Below, piece by piece: positions 10,846 to 25,400 of a DNA stretch of 64,000 bases (its first letter is position 1; each line of letters opens with the position of its first letter). Position numbers and translations under genes: made by a program. The notes under the pieces were generated by a model. The model made no database searches. It was not told the origin of the DNA and was given only the letters and a program-made list of their open reading frames with translations. Source of the DNA: Enoplolaimus lenunculus (Eukaryota > Nematoda > Enoplea > Enoplida > Thoracostomopsidae); the NCBI GenBank assembly GCA_030248215.1, contig JASANG010000816.1, positions 124,001 through 188,000 of the forward strand, given 5' to 3'.

Positions 10846-11386
10846 ACTTTATGCAAATTGTTCCGCTACTTTGTTTTTACAATATATTTCAATGTAGCTA
10901 AAACTAAAAACAAGCACCGAACTAAACATAATAAGCTAAATTAAATTTATAAAATTGAAATTCAAACTTTATACCCACTAACCTGGTAATTATTACGTTT
11001 AAAACAGTAAGCAAGATGTACACAAATTTGAGAATATTAGCATAGATGCTACATTACAATATAGTACAGTACCACATACAGCGCAATACAATAATTATAT
11101 ACATACAAAACAATAAAAGCCACATGCGCACAATCGGTACCTATGTCAAACAAATTTTTGGCATACAGAGTTCGCAAAGTTTTGCACCAAGGGCTTATGC
11201 CATTTTACCGTCCACTCGTAGTAAAAGTTGATCATTTTTCTATGGTTCACTAATGGCCATTTTAACCAACTCGCTTAAGCATTGCTAGGAGGTCCTTTTT
11301 CTAGGAAGGATAAGCGCGTTAGCCGGCTTCTGGCTGCGGACCTAGTTTCACTGGCAACTAATCCAATAATGCTTACATGTGTCGGA
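10846..11386 (-). other. Downstream flank and presumed 3' UTR of TICRR
   Basis: Follows the TICRR stop codon on the minus strand. I see no canonical AATAAA on that strand within 350 bp, only AT-rich variants, so the polyadenylation site is not fixed. No other gene. Confidence 0.4.
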
Positions 11387-14300
11387 TCATTGTATACTGT
11401 CGTTTCCACTGAACAATGAATCACGTGAAGACAGACGCCGTGTTCTTCGTGCTGGGGACATATTATGGTCTTCGCATTTCTTGCCCTTGTCCACCGATCC
11501 ACGTTTAGATATGACACCTCCACAAAAAATACCACCAGCTTTAACGCCAGAGCCATCGTGATATGCGTCATCAAAACCGCTAGGCAACTTGGCTGAATTT
11601 CTGCAACCGTTTTCACAATCACGTTTATCGCTTTGAGTGCAGCTACCACCAGCGCTTCTATGTCTCGCATCAAGACTTACCAGCGGCTCAGAAATTTCGC
11701 CATGTTCCTTCCCGCGGTCGGAACCGCTGTGTCTCTCTAGTCCCTGAACATTCGGCAGCGGTTTCGAAAATCCATCTGATTTTCTCCGGGACCGCAGTGA
11801 AATCCTGGTCGGATATGTCGCTGGTGCAGCAGCATCATCGTCTGACAAAGATACCCAGTTCCGGTTACAAGCAGCACTGACAGCTTCTGTGTCTCGTTCC
11901 TTCGCCTCCAGACACTTTGACGCCAGTTTCGTATCGACAAACAACATACTCGATTTGTGCATTCGCTCATTGAGTTTAAGTCCAACAGTTTCAGACCGTA
12001 AATTTTCCAATGGCTCAGCCTGAGTATAATCTGACTGTTGGGCCTCAGTGAAACCGGATTCCACCCCAGCACAACTTATTGCTGATACGGTCTGAACGTT
12101 CGAAGTTGTCTTTCCTTGAGCAGCAAATCTACGATGTTCCCCGGGCCCCACAACAGACCGTGTTTTGAAGAGTGAAGCTGTAGATAGCGCTAGATGACGT
12201 TTATACCGTGCAGACCTACAATTTGGCAGTGTGCCAACACAATAAACCCTCCCACCTTTTTGTTGACGCACACTGTTATTGACATACCAACAACGACCAA
12301 ACCGACTATAACGTTGACTATTCTTATTTTTATTATTAATATTAGTACTATTATGATTATTAATTTTATCATTATTATTAGTATTATTATTATTACTATC
12401 TCGTCGATTCTGTTCGCGCAACTTTTGGGCAATCAAAAACCGCTGTGTTCGTGCAATACGTGCTTGCGAACGTGCTTGTTTACGCAGTGATAATCGTTTC
12501 AAACCGATACGTTTAAGTTGAGTATCAGGAGAAACTAGAGACGCTGCCCGATACGGTGCCAGAGGATTGTCGTTATTAACATTGAGCAGATAATGTGCTA
12601 CATGACTATAACATTCAGCAATTGAGCGTTTCGGTTTATAACAATACGTGGACGACGCCCCTCTGTACGAGTCTGTCGTATCACTATTGCGTCCTGTCCG
12701 CCTTGCAATCACCGATGACTCTGCTACAAGCGAGACCCCACCTCTTCCGCGAAATAGCAACCCATGATCGTCAAACGGCGTTAGGTGGGCCTTACCGGAG
12801 CTAGAACTGATTTGAGTATCCTGAAGGGTTGTGTTCCCCTGGTTAGTTACACATCCACCTGTGGCTAAAGAAGGGACCATAGACCCAGGCATCGATTGCT
12901 GTTTCGCACGCATAGCTCTAAGAAGCTGATGAAGTGTTCCGCTCACACCGCCATCACCGGAGCCGCCTGGGAAACATTTCCGACGCCGGCTGCTTAGCGT
13001 AGTTGCTGAGCTTGACGGGGTACTATTCGATTCTGTTCCGCTACTATTACCGCTGCTACAACTGGCGCCGCTCGCAAAGTGATCACTAGCTGTAGTTGCT
13101 AACCGATACCGGCTAGTATTACTACTGCTCTTCCGGCGTTTAATACCTGGATAAAGCGAACCTGAGTTAGTTTGAGCGCTCGCAGCACTAGTCAAAGGAC
13201 TACTTGGTTCGTTTTGACTGAGATGTGCGAGTAACAACGCAATTTGAGCGTTACGTGGATGAACGTCAGAAAACACACAGAACCGTTTTGATGCTGCGGC
13301 GGCGGTGGAATTACCCCAAGATGGGTCATCCAGCTGCTTAGCAACGGCAGTAGTTGTAGTAGTAGTAGTAGTAGAACGACTCCGACCACACTCCCTTGCT
13401 GTTTCGTAACTGGCGCACGAACTAGCACTTGCATCCCGATGCTGGTCAGTCGCAGTTTCAAGCTGCCAGCTTCCGTAATTTGATCTGACATCTGTGGCAG
13501 AGCTATCCCTACTACTCGTGTTTCCGCTTAACACCAGCTCTTTGCTCCCACACGCGGCAAGATCGCTGAAATGTAGCCGATAATTTTCCACCACCGCTGG
13601 GTGTAAAATAAATCGACTTTGGACCGGCGACTTTGTCAGGCTAGCAGTAGTGCTGCTAGCCTGATACAGACTATGCAACTTCAGAGTTTCGCCCGTTACC
13701 TGTGCGGCAGCTGACCCGCACGCCCTAGAGGCAAGCTTTGACCGCAAAGACGCGTTGCCACTGCCTTTGCTTAGCGCAAATGGTGCCAGGTTAATCAGTC
13801 CGCTAGACCGAGTCTGTTCTTTTACAGGTGTCGTATTAGTGGATCGTGACTTACGCGGTAACAACGGCCGCAGTCGTTGCTGCGCTTGCACGGTAGTTAT
13901 GTCATCTCGAACCTGTTGTCTTGTGTACAGCCCGTTTGTTTTTGACGCAGCCGAAGACAAACTACTGCTTCTCGCCAATCGACGATGGGGCATCGGGTCA
14001 TTATTGCAACTGTTGCGCCTACGAGTCCGAGTTTCTACAATCATTTGCGATCGTCCAGCAAAACTCGAGGCTGGTGTCTTATGATTTTGACTCATATCCG
14101 GAGACGGTACTGGTCCGTTAGTGTCATTCCTCGCACTGACTCCTAACAGGGTTCGAGTTCGCTTTGCCACTGGAGTATTTGGCCGAGGGGCGTCTTCGCT
14201 CCGACCCTTCGTGCTGTCATCCACCTCGAACTTAGGTGTGATCGGTCCAGAAATCATTTTGCAGTCTTCAGTTGTACGATTCGTAGCTGCCTGCTCCACA

Positions 14301-16458
14301 TCCGGCAACTTAACATTACATGATCTCTGCGCATAGACAAATCCATTTTGTTCGCTACATTTGCCATATCCATTTGGTTCTGACATTTCTCGCTTGTACC
14401 TTGTTTCCATATTACCCACCTCCCCTTTGTGGGATCCACCGTTACATGGCTGGATATTATCATCCTTGGTTGCTATTACATCAAAGGGGTCGCCATTTTC
14501 AAGTGGGGCCGCCGAAAACGAACGATTCAAGTTTCGTTTCGCAGGGGGGTGCTGGTTACGTATCTTAGGGAAGGAAGTGTCCACTGTAACCGCGGTATCC
14601 AGCGAGCTACGTCTGCCACGATTTCCTGACGGCAATCGAGTGACCGTTATGATTCGTTGACGCGAATATTTTGCTGGTTTCGGCCGTTTTGCTTCTGACA
14701 CCTTACGTTTTTCAACATCATTTCTCAAATTTGCCATGTCTAACTGTTTAGTGAAGTCCTGCTGTAGCACCTTTCGAGACGCCGTCCCATCTTCAGAATT
14801 TGTCGTCTTTCGCTGTCGTTTACCTGCTGCCGTTCCGCCTGGTTTATTTTGTGTCGCATTATTTGAATTTATTTTAACTGATCCAGAATTCTGCTTAACT
14901 GGTCCAAGCTTTTCACGCAATTGGCTGATTGTGGAGCTAACAAGGGCAGACTGGGCGTCCGATAACTTACCGCTGTCTGTGCTACAATTGATATTGTCAG
15001 CAAATTGCTCATGTTTGCCATTCCGTTTTTCTCTGCTGTACGTAGCGAACGTCTTCTTTTCTTGCGTTGCGCCAGCCACAGATTTGTTTGCCTCCAAAAT
15101 AGCTTGTGTTGCAGGTGGACTTTTTACATTTTTTGACTTCGGCCCTTCGAGATTTTTACGCCCAATTTTCGCCCGATTGAAAACATTCGTATCATCACTG
15201 TTCTTACTGCTGCCTCCACTCGTATCAAACTCAAACACGTTTGTAGTTTGACTACAATCATTATCAAATTTACTAGTACATTTCACTGGCTGCCTATTTT
15301 GTCCACTCGCTGTCCCTTTTTTGTTACTGCTGTCTTTTTTGCCAGAGCTGGTACCAACACTATTTTCGATGTTATTATTGTTACTACTATTATTATTGTT
15401 ATTATTATGATTACAGTTACTATTAACGCTAGTTCTGGCCTGAATATGAACACCCCCATACTTATTTCCGCCACCTTCCACCTCGTTTGTCTCACCGCAC
15501 CCTTCATCTCCGCTAGAGTCCATCTCCGCGCTGATGGTCATACCCCCATCAGAAGATTCCTCCCCCCTGACCACAACAAATTCTTCTTCAATCGCGTACT
15601 TGGCGTCAGTGCGCAATCGGTACAACGCTCGAGGAAGCGTCGTGCATTCACCGGTAGGTGACACAATTTTCGCCGTGTATGGGTTTGGCCGATCTGGCGG
15701 CGAGCGACCGCTACTAGACGGCCACCCGTCGCCAGACGGCAACCATCTGCCATCCGTCACAGGCGATAGTGAACCGGTTTCCGCGGTCACCTCACCAAGC
15801 AGTGAAGCAGCTACAGCTCCTTGTTGGTGACCGTTACCGCCGCTGCCATTACGCTCATCAGCCCGTGATGGCCGTTTAATAAAATACCGAGGCCGGGAAT
15901 GACTGGATCCGCCACTACTTGAAAACGATTGCGACAAAAACCGGTTTGATTGATGTGCTTGACCGTTAGAGCTATTCGAGGAGCGCCTCCGTTTCGTCAC
16001 AGAAGCAGTCACGGTCACGTGGCTCTTATTGATGGGCCGTTTTGGCGTTTGGCCCTTGAAATTGCGTTGAGAAGCCGAAACCATCCCACTGCTGTCAGCC
16101 GTATCCCCATTCTTGATGGTTGATCTATGCCGCTGGAGTGTAAGTTTTGGAATCGGACCACGAGTGTCGCGCGAACCAAAATTGCAATCAACACTATCCG
16201 CGTCAGAAAATTCATATGGATTGCTGTTATTATTATTATTATTGGCGGTATTTTTGTATCTAGGCCGCTTTTCAGTTTTTGAGTAGTATCTAGTCGTTTT
16301 TTCTAAAGTTGTTTCGTTTTCAACGCCGCGAGTAAAGCTAGTGCCAAATTCATTTGTTTTGCTTTTGTTGCCGGCGTGGTGACTAGTAGACGCAGTTGTA
16401 ATACTTCCAGCACATTTCCGTGCGAGAGTGGACGGATGCTGTCGAGGACTTGCCCGAA
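11387..16458 (-). CDS. TICRR: TICRR exon 23 (last; long disordered tail)
   Basis: Acceptor TTTTGTTTTAG at 16459-16469, entry phase 1, stop at 11387-11389. It codes for residues 1444-3133, about 54% of the protein. No folded domain is visible. The sequence is rich in Ser, Asn, Arg, Lys and Thr, with Asn runs near residues 1518, 1796 and 2806, a run of about eight Thr near 2475 (a TAG/TTG-type trinucleotide tract on the plus strand), and a strongly basic, probably helical stretch near 2763 (GLKRLSLRKQARSQARIART). Many Ser-Pro and Arg-Ser motifs suggest CDK and basophilic kinase sites. In vertebrate Treslin the C-terminal half is also disordered and binds BRD2/4, but I cannot align that here. 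The protein ends FSGNDSIQ. Confidence 0.93.
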
Positions 16459-19400
16459 CTAAAACAAAAGTAAAAAATATAGTAACAAAACTAGATGTTC
16501 AAAAAATATGTTTTTAAACAGAACCTTAAGAAAAATGCTGTAAAAATAGTGTGCACTACATGCAGCCAGTGCAGAAGCTACAAAACTAATTCGCAAATGC
16601 AAAATTTTCGCGGTCAAATTAATCCGACGTTACTTCGCAGAAAACCTGATGCTGCAAGCAGTCAAATCATCAAGCCACTGTATTAGCTACAAATTAAAAA
16701 TGTTCTGTTTAGCACAAAAAATTCAAAAACCATCACTATTATTCATGGGCGTAGTGCGTAGCCAGGATTTTGGAAAGGTGGCTCCGTTCTATAAAAATTT
16801 GAAATGGGGGTAGGATTGCGTGGCAAACTGATACCGTAGCTAAAATCCATTGAACAAAAATCCCAATGAGGGGTTGTCACCTAAAACCTCTTTGGCTACA
16901 CATTTACCTTTACTTTTTTCAAAACCGTCGACCTACCTATTTCTTCGGCCAATTCCGGCTCCAATCCGCCAAAAATCGCACTATTCTTCGTGCCGAATTT
17001 TGGTCGAATTGTGCCTTCGTGCTTGTCGTTCTTCAGTCGGCAAGTTTTTCTGTCCACAGCCCTTCGAGATGGTTTCACACCACTATATCCTTCATCGTTA
17101 CTGCTACCCGAAAGCTCGAAATTATCGTCCACCCCCCCATCGATGTCCGACTCTTGAAACGCCTGTGCCAGTTTTTGCCTTGGTACCACACGTGGAGATC
17201 GTTTTGAGACGGCGGGGGATAGGCTGCCTTGCGTTTCACAGACCACAGAACTGCTGCTAACGGCATGTGTATTGCTCTGATTTTTTTTCCCGGAAACTCT
17301 ACGGCGAAACGCAGACAGCGATGTTTGCCTGCTTGCTGGCGTTTCGGCCACAATCTTACGCACTTTTTTTGGTTTTGGTGTTGCAGACGAGTCTTAAAAT
17401 CAAACCGAACACAAAAAATAAAATTGCTTTAACCACCACAGAATGTTGAGGTGGTTAAAGGCCTGGTCCACTGGCTTAACAGGTTTCACATTCCGGCTCC
17501 TGTAAGAATTCACTATTCGTCGCCGACATCAGGTAAAAAAATTAATATTCGGTCGCACCTTAAATCTATTCTACAGAACTGACGGACACAGTCCCCATAT
17601 AGATAGATAAGTACGCAAATAAGGATATAATGCCACAGTAGGCGCTCGCGCAGACACATTAGACAATTGCTCATTGTGACATCCTAAAATCATACAAGCT
17701 CAACGTATCATTCTACATTTAACCTTATTCTTTCTCTGAAAATAATAAACTTATAAATTTTCATTATGTAAAGGGAACTAATGTTTCTGACAGCTAAACA
17801 TCTTCCTACCAAAAAATAGCTCACGTTTTTCTTCCCAACGCCTGCATACGCACAAAAAATGCTCGGCAGTCTCGCTTACAGTAAATTAAGTTTTAGTAAA
17901 AATTTATTTCTTCTAATATTCGGTTCTTTGATTATCGATCTTGCAAACTTACAAATTTTGTGATTTATATATCTATATATTTATGTATCCATGATGTGAT
18001 TCTTGACCGAACCTCACGCTACCATATTGGCAATGCCGATTCAGGCACAATAAATTTTCTACATGATTCACGCCTTGCTAATTCATCAGCTAAATCGTTA
18101 CCGGTTATATTAGAATGCCCCGGTACCCACACTAATAAAACCTCATTGAATTCTGAAATTCCTTTTATTGCTAATCCACACTCGTATACAGTTTTCGACC
18201 TAATTTTCATACTACGTAAAGCTTTCCATGCTGTCTGACTCAAAACAGGGAACACTGGACCCCCACCCCCAGTCGCCATCAAACTAGATAAATTCTATTG
18301 GATACCGCCTGCTAGAACTTCACTTTTCTGTTAACTTAGGTTAAAACAAGTAACCTTACCTGCCCCTGAGTTATGAATGCTTTGATTATGCTTTCGTTTC
18401 ATTGCTTTTTTGCCATGTTGCAGCTGATTATTGGCATGCTTGTGTGAAGCGGAATGCTGAAAATAGTAACAAACACCAATAACGATAGATCGGTCTACGG
18501 ATAGTATACTACATTTTCACTATGAAACTTCAGAAAAATTCTGTGTTTCAAAACCAGTAAAAGCATACGACTGCAGGAGTACATAAGCTCGAAAACGTAT
18601 CACTAACAGGAGAGAGGATGATATGCATTTGAGAATATTGCCCTAAAACTGTACTGTAAACAAGAGATGGCAGTGCAATGGATCTCTACAGTCTTTACAC
18701 TATTAACCATCTTCTTAATATCTTAGTCTCTCTTCATTTATCAGACATATACTAAGAGATAGAAACGATACAAATGTGAAATCGGGAAGCAGCCACCATT
18801 TTGAAATCGAAACTATGCTGAGAAACATATTCAATAATCACATTTCTAAATGACTTTTGAGTTAGAACCAAATACCTTTGGACAAAAATCACAAAGGGAG
18901 GTGTATTTTGACTTCTAACCCCATTGGCGATGCCCTTGATGTGATAATAAATACAACACTAAACCTTTTCATGTTTCGGCCGTTCAACAGCAATCATACG
19001 ACGCTGACTCAGATTGCTACACCACGCAGCATTATTTGACGGTTTGGCGCCAAGTTTTACTCGCTCAGCGGTAGCTATGTGACCCGTAGAGTTAGGAGAC
19101 GTCGTTCCGGATGTTTTGTTTCCAGATTGCTTTCGCTGTTGTTGCTGCTGTTGTTGTCGGTGTTGCTCAGCACCCTTTGGAGATTTTGTTCGTATCCGTT
19201 CTAATACAAAAAATAAATAAAGATAAATAACACAATATAATTTAAATTGTTGTCATACTGCCTGAAATTTTACACTCTTATCCTACTTAGCATGGTATAA
19301 TAAACTTTAGTTACACACCTTTCCACCCCGATACCAGATTGTACATCATACAAAAGATGTTAGAACAAGTATTACAGCAGACAAAATTATGGCATAATAC

Positions 19401-22400
19401 CGTTTTCTCTGAAAGCTTGTCTAAAGAGAAACGCCTAAATTAAACAAAGAACGTATCACTGGGAAGTATACTTATGATCCTATAGATGATACGATGTTTA
19501 AGATTGCTCAATGAGCTTGTGGCAAACAGAACAAAGGTGTAACGCTACACTTTAGATGACGTCCAGCGCCATTTTTCATCAATACCGTGGCTCACGTGTA
19601 TTGCCGTATGGCAGAGCATATCAATTTCTAAACAAAAATTTTGTGACTTGCGGCCTCGACGCCACACATCAAGTATAGCACCACTCTTACTTTTCTGTCC
19701 AACTAGGGCACCACCTGCTGCCGCGCTTGTAGTTGCACACGGCGAACAGAAACTTGTGTCAGCAATGATATTGTCCGTATTACGAAACGGTAACAAAGCC
19801 TTTGGCAAATCAATGGCTAATTCTTCGTAAATTTCGGCAAGTAAAGCAGGCTTGATCAAAAAGAAGCTGAAACAAGTGACAAGAATAAGAAGAAAACCAG
19901 CCCGTGGACAAGTAGAATAACGTAAGAAAAAGTACGCGCTAAGTTATTACGTAACCATTTTTAGTTTTTAAACGAGTACTTAAACAAATGCTTACCGCTG
20001 ACTAAATTTGATATATTACATAATTATTCTGGCTTACTAACTTTGGTCTTATTGATATTGAAGACTCATCTGCCTCCTTAATTAAAAGCAAAACTATGGC
20101 TTTCTCTTGTTATGACGATGGCTCACATTGGTATTTATTTGTTTTTGCTCGAAAAGTCCAGTATTTACTTAAGTCGGCGATTTGAGGAATTACTTAAACA
20201 TAAGTAAATACATAATCATTAATTAAAACAGACTAAAACTTACACATTCATCAATTCATTGTTTAAAAATTCATGACCATTCTTCACCTCGTCGAGCATA
20301 AACAAAAAGTAGAAGAGCGCAACAATCTGAAAATATATTAATATAACGTCACACGATAAATCCATGCAGGTTTACGGTACTTAAACAAAAATTACCAAAA
20401 AAAATTCAACAAAACTCGCTTTTTCTACGTTTACGCTCTATTAAAATTAAGCTATTAAAATCACGTGAAGCTAAAATCCTTGTTTACAATACAATATCTG
20501 ATATTTCATGTCGTTATACTTAACGAAACTAATACTTTCTTATACGATTTTAAGGTATACTGCTATTTTTAGCGATACTTGAATTATTCAACACCTGTTT
20601 CCACAGGATTACAGTTATTTTATGCGTTTTTATTTTTTGAACAGCGAATCAAATTTATTCACATAAGAACAACCTTTTCAACTTGATTATCCTCGTCGTC
20701 AAACACAGGATTCCTATCTGTTTTTGCAGCGCAATAGAGATGAAGCATAATTTGAATTTTTGTCCTAAAAACAACAAAATAATACAATGCAACAAGACAT
20801 AAATTATAAAACGACAACAACAACCATCAACAACACCAACAAGATAGTGGCTCAATTCTCAAACATACACAACTGTCATTTCTTTTATTTCTACAACCGC
20901 GCAAAAGCACCTGTTAACTTATTCCATTACGCGGATTTTCGTTAATTTGAAATGCCTTCACACCGAACTTAATCAAAATTTTAAAAACTACGATTCAGAT
21001 TTATATAATCATACTTTATTATCGGTAGTTTGCGAATACAATGCTGTTTAAATTTTTGGTCCCACCACAACAATAATTAACCAGTCGTAGTGGGACTACA
21101 TTTATTGAGCGAAGCTCAAACACACGTAAGCAATTAAGGTAATATGCAAATTAGTTATTAGCTAACTATTCATTTATCGGTTTTGGAGGTTTGTAAGCAA
21201 TTTCCTCAGATTCCTCGCACCCAAAAACCCTTCAGCCACCCTATAATTTTTGGAATAGTTTAAAAAGTCCTAATTTTGTCTTGTCAATTAAGCTAATATG
21301 CAAATTAACTTTAGCTAACTATCCAATTATCGGTGTTGGAGGTTGGTAAACAATTTATTCAGATTCCTCGCACCCAAAAACCTTCAGTGAACCCTAAAAA
21401 TTATTGAAATAATTTAAAAAGTCATAGTTTTGTCTTGTCAATTAAGCTAATATGCAAATTAGGTATTAGCTAACTATTCAATTATCGGTTTTGGAGGTTT
21501 GTAAGCAATTTCCTCAGATTCCTCGCACCCAAAAACCGTTCAGCCACCCTATAATTTTTGGAATAATTTAAAAAGTCCTAATTTTGTCTTGTCAATTAAG
21601 CTAATATGCAAATTAACTTTAGCTAACTATCCAATTATCGGTGTTGGAGGTTGGTAAACAATTTATTCAGATTCCTCGCACCCAAAAACCTTCAGTGAAC
21701 CCTAAAAATTATTGAAATAATTTAAAAAGTCATAGTTTTGTCTTGTCAATTAAGCTAATATGCAAATTAGGTATTAGCTAACTATTCAATTATCGGTTTT
21801 GGAGGTTTGTAAGCAATTTCCTCAGATTCCTCGCACCCAAAAACCGTTCAGCCACCCTATAATTTTTGGAATAATTTAAAAAGTCCTAATTTTGTCTTGT
21901 CAATTAAGCTAATATGCAAATTAACTTTAGCTAACTATCCAATTATCGGTGTTGGAGGTTGGTAAACAATTTATTCAGATTCCTCGCACCCAAAAACCTA
22001 CAGTAAGCCCTAATAATTATTGAAATAATTTAAAAAGTCCTAGTTTTGTCTTGTCAATTAAGCTAATATGCAAATTAGGTATTAGCTAACTATTCAATTA
22101 TCGGTTTTGGATGTTTGTAAACTATTTATTCAAATTCCATGCACCTAAAAACCCTTTAGTGCTGAAATTATATTGCTTTTAACCTTAATAATTAGTGAAA
22201 TATTGTAAAAAGTCCTAATTTTGGCTTATAACCTATACTAATATGCAAACTATCTATTAGCTAACTGCTCAATCATCGGTTTTGGAGGTTTGTAAACAGT
22301 GTACGCAGATTCCTCGCACCCAAAAACCCTTTAATGCTAAAATTAGATTGCTTTTAACTGTAATAATTAGCGAAATATTATGGAAAGTCCTAATTTAGGC

Positions 22401-25400
22401 TATATTAATTATGCAAATTAGCCTGTAGCTATTAAACGGCTTGCAATTTTAAAACCCCAATGCGAGGTTAACACCCCAGGATAATTGGCTTTCAAACAAA
22501 AAAAAGTTTTTTAAAATCGGTTCAGCCGTTCCTGAGATTCTTTTCGGACGGACAGACGGACGGACGGACATCCACCTTTCGACACCCAAGTACAAAACAT
22601 AAAACGCTTCGCGAAACTCCGAGCTTCGCTCGGAGTTTCGCTACGCTCAATTACCGTGCCTTCAAGTACATCTCTAACCAAGAAACAAATATTTAAAAGC
22701 ATTAATACTGGTTTGAAGTACATAACAACGCACCACAAGCGATTGCATAATTTTAGAAACTACGCAGAACAAATAAGACTACCAAGTTCGCGCACTGGTT
22801 GAAGTATTTGAATAGCGCAATTTATGCTTTCTGAGCTAAAACGAATTAACCAATTGTTAGCTTGAATTGTTAAATTTACTGCAGCGCATCAAAGCTTGAA
22901 CTTCTTGACTTGCCCAGAAATGTAAACACAGCAATGTGTTACAGACGCTCACTTGCATAAAGTAATTTTGAAATTCCGGGCAACTACCGTAAATATCCGG
23001 GATAAAGAGCCTTACTCTCGAATTTTTGTCTCTTTCGAATACGTCAATGAGTCATCGAAAAATTTCGCTGTTAAATCCTGGTCCGACGCCAAAATGTTTG
23101 CTTGTATGAACGAACGTGACGTTTCCTGAAAAACAAAATTAATTCATGGTTGAAATCTTCTCGGCCAAACCAGACTAGGCCTCTGTGCCCAAGTTATCGG
23201 TAAGCGGTTAAAGGCACCGTGAATGTTAATTTCAATGGAGATAAAAGTTTCCACCCATTACGGTCGATTATTTTCCTAAGTTTAAGCTGGAGACTTAGGA
23301 TAAACATAAGCCTAATACTAAGCCTCACCTCAGCTTATTTTATAATCCAATCATTATATAGGTGGGAGGGGGGTGAGTTTTGTGGAAAAACTACACAAGT
23401 ATCAACCCAATCGAAACTTGTTATGCGTGTAAGCAATACTGGTATATTTTTCACCAGTCACCACACACGATAACAGCACATAGACTTGCCTCTACGCTAT
23501 CCAACCATGTGTTGCGTTTATAAAACTGTTCCACCGATACACACAAACCTTCGGCGAGTTGTTGAACCGAATGCGTTGATGTACTTGACACGGCGTCATC
23601 ATACGCTGCTTTAAACTGAACCAGTAGGTTTGAATCGTTATCGCCAACTAAAATTCAATCACGCCTAGACACACATACGTATAGTAATAAAACTAAATAC
23701 CTGCAAATTAAATTATAACCATTCGTCCAACTTTGCACAATGCGCAAAAGTGTTAGCAAATGTATAAAAATCTGTAATCAAATTTTCTAATTATAGAACA
23801 AACCCGTCTGAGTATATACTATGAAATTGTTGTAAACAAATATGCTGGTAACTTATCCAAAATACGCATGCGGAGCGTGCCAGCTTTAATATATAGATAA
23901 GAAGCCGATCTCTCGAGTGTGTATAGCACATGGTACGGTTTTCATGTAAAACAGAGAAATTTTAGGTATGTCGACCACAACAAACCGGGTTTAAGTCGGT
24001 GGTGCGGTTCAAAGATGCTTTTATCAACCTTCAAGGTTGCCTTGCGGAAAAAATTTTGAAAGCGAAAGCCGTAAATGGAAGTATTCCCTAAGAAGCACAA
24101 ACTAAAAGCATCACGAAAACATGCTCACTTACCAAAATCCCACAATCTCGGAGATGATCGTTCGGGCTCTTTCTTTTTCGTTTTAGTCGTCATTTTCGAG
24201 GCGCCGCTTGACGATGCGGTTGTCAACTTTCCTGGCTGTCCATTACCAGAATGACCTAAAAAGTAAATACGACAAAACTCAGCAATAAATTATTAAACCC
24301 AAACCATGCTTTACATAAGAATGCGACTATATTAGGGTTCAGGGTTCGCACATAATTCCGATACCGGTTAAAATTCCGACAAACACTTCATTTCGGTTCC
24401 AACCGAGTGTGATTCCGATGCAGGAATTTTGACATTTTCAACCACATTAGTTTCAGTTTGCATAGCCACTTGGTCTTACGAGTCAAACAACTAACAAACC
24501 CAGACCATAAGCAAAATTGAAAATTCTGGTTGCGATTCTGATACCGACTAAGTTTTTTCCGGTGGAAGCCTAGGCCATATTAAGCTTGAACATCGTTTAA
24601 ATTAAACCTTGCCCGCGGTTTTGTGGCGTAGCCTTGGGACAGGTATATATTTGAGCGAAGGGTGGGGGTTGCACACAAAAAAATTTCAAAGGGTGATTTC
24701 TTGTCTTGACAAATAAGTTTCGAAAACCTCTGAAAAAAATCTCACAGAAAGTTTAGCCACTGAACTCCTTTGACACGCCCTTGACGCGGTCTCAATTATA
24801 CCTGGCAGGCGATCCACCGCTCCATTAGTATTTGCTGTTGCCAAATTAGACTGTGAGCTTCGGCGTACAATGCTCAACGTTCTCGCCGAAAATTGCCTAT
24901 TAAATCGAGTCACAGCCGTGGGTGGAGGTCCATGTCCAGACGATTTCAGCTGTTGCTGTTGACAACTTTCATCACCATTAGCGGTATTCGACCTTGAGCT
25001 TGTGAGTGACGGTGCAATTATCGATGCATCAGAACCTAAAACTTGTATTTTCACATCGATTACTGATTTTTGTTCAATAAAACTTTTGCGTTGCGTACGA
25101 TAGATGCGTCTGCGCTATATACATCATATTGCATATTTTTCAAAATCGAGTGACGGAAAAATTAAACTGCATTCAGTCGTGGAGGAATCCAAATGAACAA
25201 ACAACTAGGTTTCCTGGTTAAGTTCTCATAATTCAAACATGTCCGTTTGACACAATGAAATTAGCAGCAGTTTATGAACCGATGAAAATTCTTTCCAGTT
25301 ACCTAATAGCTTTTTACGACAGCCTCTAGATGCGCCACCGGACTTGCTTACGTGCATCGCAAAGTAGTAAAGGTAATGGAGCATTAAGATAAACTTAGAC

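Noticed and set aside
12190-16215. Many plus-strand frames of 60-170 codons under the TICRR last exon
   Set aside because: Shadow frames of the 5-kb coding exon; the minus-strand frame has the splice phase, composition and family motifs.
21082-22651. A CRISPR array
   Set aside because: The regular units are 154 bp with no spacers, in a eukaryotic intron, and the ends are those of a Helentron-like element.
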